A stretch of DNA of 34,087 bases from positions 1 to 34,087 of the forward strand of contig JAFEAI010000034.1 in the NCBI GenBank assembly GCA_018266475.1. Reading direction: 5' to 3'. The first letter of the stretch is position 1; every line of letters begins with the position of its first letter. Both the position numbers and the translations under genes were made by a program. The stretch comes from Bacteroidota bacterium (GTDB lineage: Bacteria; Bacteroidota; Bacteroidia; Flavobacteriales_F; PHOS-HE28). The notes beneath the pieces were generated by a model. That model ran no database searches, had not been told where the DNA came from, and worked only from the letters and a program-made list of their open reading frames with translations. Shown here piece by piece: positions 27,213 through 34,087 of the stretch.

Positions 27213-27756
27213 CACGAGTGATGGCCTTGGGATTTTTTCCTGCCTTGCTGGGTTCCCGCTACGGGGCATCAGAAGGGCGAATGCGACGAACGCGGGTAAT
27301 TCATTGCCAAGTGGTCCAATTATAACGACGGATAAAGTAAATGGGTTTCAAAATGAAATGTCAACAGGATAGCCGAGAAATCCCCATTTTTAGGGATTGA
27401 ACCACGGCGTTCCAGTGAAACGATTTAGCCCGGCACTGGACAATGCCGCAGTGCATGGATGGCGGAGCCCGGTAACGGGATGGCACGTGCTAGATCGGGC
27501 TGCGGACCTCAAATCGGAAATATGCGATCGGGTGATAGCTGCGCTCCTGAAACGCCATGCCACGTTGCGTTTTGCGCATTATCGTTCCTCATCGGGAACA
27601 TGGCCGCGCCTTCGTACGGAATTCGTACAGGAAATGACGCTGTGTTTCCGGCTCCCGCTACTTTCCCTGCTGTATGATCCGGGCAGAATGGCAAGGCGGG
27701 GTATCCTGTTCCGGCCACTTCATCCGCATGGGGATGTACCTGTACTATACACCCCC
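27213..27756. other. Non-coding gap between the T9SS gene and its decayed paralogue
   Basis: In these 544 bases I find no credible gene, RNA or repeat. The first 180 or so bases are AT-richer and must carry the promoter of the 25317-27212 gene, but no perfect TAnnTTTG is present on the minus strand. Short open frames in the rest have no recognisable character. Confidence 0.6.
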
Positions 27757-28550
27757 TTACTCCTTGAAAAAGCCCTCGGATTGCAATTTGGTGCCGTCCG
27801 GGCGGTTGGCTCTAAGGTTGTACCAGCCCTTGGCCAAGCCTTCCAGTCCGAATTGGGCAGCGGGACCTGCACCATCCACCGTGATCGCCTCACGAAGCAC
27901 CACGCGCCCAAGCGCGTCAAGGATGGAGGCTTCCACAGGGCCGGCCATTGCCTTCGGGAACAGGATGTTGAGGACATCACCGGCCGGGTTGGGGTAAATG
28001 GAAAGCCTTCCATCTGCACCACCCAGCGTGGCCACCACCGTCTTGGACCGTTTGGCGGTACCATCCCGGTCCACTTGCTCAAGGCGGTAGAAGTTGGCGC
28101 CCCGGAAAGGGGCCTCGTCCACGAACAGGTAATCGCTGCGGAATTGGGCATTTCCGGCGGCCATCACGGTGCCGATGTGGGTGAAGGAGGCATTGTCCGC
28201 ACTGCGCATCACGTTGAAGTGGCTGCTGTTCTGCTCGGTGGCGGTGCTCCATTCCACAAGCACCTTCGGATCATGGGCGGTAGCTTCCAATGCGAGCATC
28301 TCCACGGGCAGCACGCTGCAATCCAAAGATCCGCCGCTGCTGAGCTGCCAATTGAGGGTGAGGGCTTGTCCGGTGGCGGAGAAATTGTCGATGTAGAGGG
28401 CGAACACTTGCCCGGCCAAGGCCTGGATATTCTTCACCCATCCGGTACCGGAACCCTTCCGTGGTTTGGGTGGCCGTAGCATTGAGCCCGGTGGTATAGG
28501 GCGGCGGCGCGGCATAGCTGCACCGGAGCGGCGGGCCCGTGGGGCGTGCC
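27757..28550 (-). pseudogene. Truncated, frameshifted T9SS protein paralogue
   Basis: This is a C-terminal fragment related to the neighbouring 631-residue T9SS protein. Reading on the minus strand, similarity begins with PTGPPLRCSY (neighbour: PTGPPARCSY). It continues to about 28455, then moves to another frame with GWVKNIQALAGQVFALYIDN (neighbour: VVAGKVYVLYIDN), consistent with one inserted base. From there the frame is intact: LPVEMLALEA, NFYRLEQVDRDG, IYPNPAGDVLNILF and the end GFFKE. About 370 N-terminal residues including the signal peptide are missing; the sequence before 28550 is unrelated and leads into a divergent gene. The 27757-28560 open frame alone would encode about 267 residues without a signal, so a functional product is unlikely. 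Confidence 0.8.
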
Positions 28551-28646
28551 ATGCCGGCAATTGCCCGATTTAATGACTGCCATGCGTGGATGCCTATCCT
28601 TTCCGGCGCAAGCACCGTTGAAACGCCCCTGAACGTTTATTTGCAC

Positions 28647-29561
28647 ATGCGCCAACTTGTATCCCGCTTCCCCGTCCTGTGTTTTGTGCTGCTTACGCTG
28701 GGTTACCAGTTTGCCGTCATGGGCTTTATCGCATGGCGCAGCAAGGCAGGCATCCACCTGCATGAGGACAGGCTGGTACACATGGTGTTCCGCCTGCGTT
28801 TGTTCGGCCCGTTGATCTTCGCGGCGCTGCTTACCTGGTACCTGGAAGGACGCGCGGGCATAGTGGCCTTGTTCAACGGGTTCAGGCATTGGCGGGTGCC
28901 GGCCCGGTGGTATGCGCTGGCCTTTTCGTGGAAGTTCCTGTTCACCTGGTGCGGCATCGGCTGCCTGGCGCTGCTGGGCATACGCGCATGGCCGGGGTTT
29001 TTCGTGGACGGTCTTTGGGGCGGCGATTGGGCCACCCTGAAGAACTTGCTGAAGGCCTTTCCGTTCATCGTGGCCATTGCCTTTGTGGAAGAGACCAGTT
29101 GGATGAAATATTGCGTGACCCGGCTGCAGGACCGCTACCCGGCCGCAGTGGCCTGCCTGCTCACCGGCATTGGCTGGGCGCTGTGGTACATGCCCATGCT
29201 GCTGGTGGGCGAGGGCGTGCCGGACGGTTACCCGGTTGCGGTGTTCATGGCCAGCATGGTGGCGCTCACCTTTTTGCTGGGCTGGGCCTACAACATGACG
29301 CGGAGCGGCACGGTGCTGCTGGTGATGCAGATCGTGAGCAACTGCGCCTTCTTCCTGCTGCCGGTGCTGCCGGGCCTGCACAACTTGGATGCAGCGTACG
29401 TCAACTCGTTCGTTGCGGCCAACGTCCTGTCCGCCTTGTTGCTGGTCCTGGTTTTCGGCTGGCGGGAATTGGGCAGGGACAAGCGTGCCACGTGGAGCGA
29501 GGCCTTGGCCGAAGCAGGCGCTGAACGTTCACTTCAGGCTCCCTTGCGCCGGGCGGCCTAA
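28647..29561 (+). CDS. CPBP-like membrane protein with degenerate catalytic motifs
   Basis: A 304-residue integral membrane protein with about seven or eight helices, resembling the CPBP (CAAX protease and bacteriocin-processing) family. The layout of the three family motifs is recognisable: FVEETSWMKY (residues 146-155) for the EExxxR motif, GWALWYMP (176-183) where a WxxxWH is usual, and VMQIVSN (226-232) for HxxxN. The two glutamates (148, 149) and Asn 232 are kept. The expected Arg is Met 153, the first His is Tyr 181 and the second His is Gln 228. It is therefore probably not an active glutamic intramembrane protease. ATG 28647 was chosen as it gives a short basic start before the first helix; ATG 28590 is possible. 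It diverges from the T9SS fragment. Confidence 0.75.
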   Translation: MRQLVSRFPVLCFVLLTLGYQFAVMGFIAWRSKAGIHLHEDRLVHMVFRLRLFGPLIFAALLTWYLEGRAGIVALFNGFRHWRVPARWYALAFSWKFLFTWCGIGCLALLGIRAWPGFFVDGLWGGDWATLKNLLKAFPFIVAIAFVEETSWMKYCVTRLQDRYPAAVACLLTGIGWALWYMPMLLVGEGVPDGYPVAVFMASMVALTFLLGWAYNMTRSGTVLLVMQIVSNCAFFLLPVLPGLHNLDAAYVNSFVAANVLSALLLVLVFGWRELGRDKRATWSEALAEAGAERSLQAPLRRAA

Positions 29562-29590
29562 GGGAAAACCCGGGCGCGGGCGGCGTGTGT

Positions 29591-30811
29591 TCACGCCTTG
29601 GCGGGTGCGGCCATGGCCGGGATGCGGGCGTAGGCTTCCAGGCCGTGCCTGAGGCACTCCACGGCCAGTTCCAGCTTATGCTTTTCGAGCACGTATGCCA
29701 GGCGCACCTGTTTTTTACCGGGACCGGGGTGTGCATAGAAGCCGGAAGCAGGGGCCATCATCACGGTGTGGCCCTTGTGCTCGAATTCCTCCAACAACCA
29801 CACGCAGAAGCGGTCCGCATCATCGATCGGAAGCTCCGCCACGCAGTAGAAGGCGCCCTTGGGCATGGGGCAGGTAACACCCGGGATGGTGTTCAGCCCG
29901 TTCACCAAGGTGTTGCGGCGCTCACGGTATTCCAGGTTCACGGCTTCAAAATAGGACTTGGGCGCCTGCAGCGCGGCCTCGGACGCGATCTGCCCGTAGG
30001 TGGGCGGGCTCAGGCGGGCCTGCGCAAACTTCATGGCGGTGCCGAGCAGCTCGGCATTGCGGGTGACAAAGGCGCCGATACGCGCCCCGCACATGCTGTA
30101 GCGCTTGCTCACGCTGTCGATCAGCACCACGTTCTGCTCAATGCCCTTCAGCTCCATGGCGCTGATGTGCGCTGCACCGTCGTAGCAGAACTCACGGTAC
30201 ACCTCGTCGCTGAACAGGAAGAGGTCATGCTTCAGCACGATATCGCGCAGCGTCTCCAGCTCCTGGCGGCTGTACAGGGCACCTGTGGGGTTGCCTGGGT
30301 TGCAGATCAGGATGCCCTTTGTGCGCGGGGTGATCAGCTTTTCAAAAGCGGAGGCGGGCGGCAGGGCAAACCCCTCCTGGATGGTGCTGCGCACGGGCAC
30401 CACGGTGATGCCGGCCTGGATGGCGAAGGCGTTGTAGTTGGTATAGAACGGTTCGGGGATGATCAGCTCGTCGCCGGGGTTGAAGCAGGCCATCATGCCG
30501 AAGAAGAGCGCCTCGGACCCGCCGGTGGTGATGATGATCTGTTCGTGTGAGACCGGTATGCGACGGGCCTGGTAATAGGCCGCCAAGCCCTTGCGGTAGC
30601 TTTCATTGCCTGCGCTGTGGCTGTATTCCACCACGGAGAGCTTGTTGTTGCGCACGGCCTCCAAGGCCACTTCAGGGGTATGGATGTCCGGCTGGCCGAT
30701 GTTGAGGTGCAGCACCTCCACGCCGCGCTTTTTGGCGGCTTCGGCGTAGGGCACCAGTTTGCGGATGGGGGAGGCGGGCATGGCTTGCCCTTTCTTGGAG
30801 ATGCTTGGCAT
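29591..30811 (-). CDS. PLP-dependent aminotransferase, class I/II
   Basis: A fold-type I aminotransferase of 406 residues that probably uses an amino acid and 2-oxoglutarate. Motifs: LHLNIGQPDIHTP near the N-terminus, TTGGSEALFF for cofactor phosphate binding, NPGNPTG (171-177), SDEVYREF with the Asp and Tyr that hold PLP, and SVSKRYSMCGARIG with the Schiff-base Lys 236. The C-terminal Arg that binds the substrate carboxylate is probably the one in KQVRLAYV. The ATG at 30811 starts MPSISKKGQAMPASPIRKL, the normal start in Bacteroidota homologues. GAACTTTG at 30830-30837 (minus) is one base from the -7 consensus. Its 3' end lies 29 bases from the convergent CPBP-like gene. Substrate is not determinable. 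Confidence 0.93.
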   Translation of the reverse strand: MPSISKKGQAMPASPIRKLVPYAEAAKKRGVEVLHLNIGQPDIHTPEVALEAVRNNKLSVVEYSHSAGNESYRKGLAAYYQARRIPVSHEQIIITTGGSEALFFGMMACFNPGDELIIPEPFYTNYNAFAIQAGITVVPVRSTIQEGFALPPASAFEKLITPRTKGILICNPGNPTGALYSRQELETLRDIVLKHDLFLFSDEVYREFCYDGAAHISAMELKGIEQNVVLIDSVSKRYSMCGARIGAFVTRNAELLGTAMKFAQARLSPPTYGQIASEAALQAPKSYFEAVNLEYRERRNTLVNGLNTIPGVTCPMPKGAFYCVAELPIDDADRFCVWLLEEFEHKGHTVMMAPASGFYAHPGPGKKQVRLAYVLEKHKLELAVECLRHGLEAYARIPAMAAPAKA

Positions 30812-30969
30812 GGCTGTGGAGTGATGCGGCAAAGTTCGGCCATATCCATGGAAGGAAGGCCATGCCCGCCCAAGGTGGCGAGGGCTGCATGCTGGCCGGG
30901 TGCGCGGAAGGGCATGCACGGCCCAAGTGCCGCATGCGGGTGAACGGCTGCGGGCAAAAGAAGGGAATG

Positions 30970-31002
30970 AAAAAGGCCGCTCCCCGGGAAGGAAGCGGCC
31001 TT
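30970..31002 (-). terminator. Terminator after the small exported protein gene
   Basis: AAGGCCGCT at 30973-30981 pairs with AGCGGCCTT at 30994-31002 around a 12-base loop. On the minus strand the stem is followed by a five-base T-run. It lies about 20 bases after the stop at 31021. Confidence 0.82.
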
Positions 31003-31020
31003 GCAGGGGAGCTGTGGGTG

Positions 31021-31395
31021 CTATTTCCTGCCCTTGGCAGCCTTGGCTGCGCTCTTCTTGGCCTTGCGCTCCTCGCGCACCTTGATCATCTTGTCGTATT
31101 GCTGCGGGGTAAGCACCGATTGCAGGTTGTTGTCGCGGCTGGTCTTCAGGGCCGATGCACGGCCTTTCCGGGAGGTCTCATCCTTGATGGCGTCCACGTT
31201 CTGCATGGCTTGCGCGTATTGCAGGTTTATCGCGGCCACCTTCTCCTGCTGGGTTGCATCCAAGCCGAGTTCCTTGGTCATCCATTCGGTGCGGTTCTTG
31301 GCTTTCTCGGCGGGCGTTTTTTCGGTTTGCCCCTTTTGTTGGGCCATGGTGGAAAGGCCGGTGGCCAAGGCAAGGGTCAGCAGGAGGGTCCTCAT
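31021..31395 (-). CDS. Small exported DUF4890/Spy-like protein
   Basis: A 124-residue protein with a signal peptide (MRTLLLTLALATGLSTMAQ) and a highly charged helical mature part. The order is RTEWMTKELGLDATQQEKVAAIN, a central helix, then SVLTPQQYDKMIKVREERKAK and a Lys/Ala tail. The pair of short helical segments with LxLTxxQ-like motifs resembles DUF4890 and the Spy/CpxP group of periplasmic helical proteins, in which similar segments bind unfolded proteins or metals. The comparison is by eye. It lies between the aminotransferase and carB, has its own terminator and is probably a single-gene unit. Function unknown. Confidence 0.8.
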   Translation of the reverse strand: MRTLLLTLALATGLSTMAQQKGQTEKTPAEKAKNRTEWMTKELGLDATQQEKVAAINLQYAQAMQNVDAIKDETSRKGRASALKTSRDNNLQSVLTPQQYDKMIKVREERKAKKSAAKAAKGRK

Positions 31396-31655
31396 GGAAA
31401 TTGGGATTTGGTGTGCAAGGTATGCGGGAACGACGCAGAACGGCCACCATAGGTTGGCCGGGGCGGCGTGAAATTGTTCCGGTTGAACGGCCTGGCAGAG
31501 ACTTTCTCCACGATCCGCCCGGCTTTTGCACGATCGGCGGCAGGCAGGCCGGTCGTGGGGTACCTTCGCGCCCCGAGTCCGCCCCAGTGCCGGGGCATGC
31601 GCCGCACTTCCCGTGGGCGTGCCTCGGCCAAGGTCGCGGGCGGATATCCTCCGGA

Positions 31656-34087
<2,432 letters not shown>

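Noticed and set aside
27397-27756. A plus-strand frame starting at 27397 in the gap before the T9SS remnant
   Set aside because: It has no recognisable motif or start signal, and its 3' part is antisense to the remnant.
29582-29597. A small perfect hairpin GGCGTG-TGTT-CACGCC at the end of the aminotransferase gene
   Set aside because: It overlaps the stop codon, is only six pairs long and has no T-run.

Overview
The window is chromosomal DNA from a GC-rich member of the Bacteroidota, most likely an uncultured Flavobacteriales-type lineage (the lineage is inference). Three things point there: type IX secretion (T9SS) C-terminal sorting regions on secreted proteins, near-consensus Bacteroidota promoters (TTG, about 19 bp, TAnnTTTG) in front of rpsT and rpmH, and an rsfS-ftsH-cdsA-psd cluster with Bacteroidota-type proteins. 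Coding density is high. I saw no rRNA, tRNA, CRISPR array, insertion sequence, integrase or phage gene.

Layout. (1) 1-4795: a truncated secreted beta-helix protein on the minus strand, then a plus-strand surface-polysaccharide operon: GT4 glycosyltransferase, NAD-dependent sugar epimerase, WecG/TagA-type transferase and an initiating sugar-phosphate transferase, closed by a strong terminator. (2) 4857-6006: rpsT with its own promoter and terminator, then radC. (3) 6007-9439: a second polysaccharide set: UDP-GlcNAc 2-epimerase, a polysaccharide-deacetylase-like protein and a GNAT/FemAB-like protein. (4) 9443-11240: upp, a small membrane protein and a YjjG-like nucleotidase, tightly packed. (5) 11260-15710, minus: rsfS, ftsH, cdsA, psd and a small lipoprotein, with birA diverging on the plus strand. 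(6) 16592-17715: rpmH with promoter and terminator, then an alpha/beta hydrolase on the minus strand. (7) 17809-28550, minus: a 1284-residue repeat-containing T9SS protein, dnaK, a DUF4249-like lipoprotein, a 631-residue T9SS protein and a decayed partial paralogue of it. (8) 28647-34087: a CPBP-like membrane protein lacking most catalytic residues, an aminotransferase, a small DUF4890/Spy-like exported protein, and carB, which runs off the window.

How genes fit together. The 2-epimerase would make UDP-ManNAc, the usual donor of the WecG/TagA family, and the initiating transferase would load the first sugar phosphate on the lipid carrier. The two polysaccharide gene sets on either side of rpsT-radC therefore plausibly serve one surface glycan. 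psd and cdsA are phospholipid synthesis genes beside the membrane protease ftsH. The secreted proteins in region 7 would be exported by Sec and then T9SS.

No clearly new multi-gene system is visible. The most notable items are the frameshifted T9SS fragment, the catalytically degenerate CPBP protein, the short initiating sugar transferase without its usual N-terminal membrane bundle, the homogenised 75-residue repeats, and a pair of long hairpins with a shared flank.
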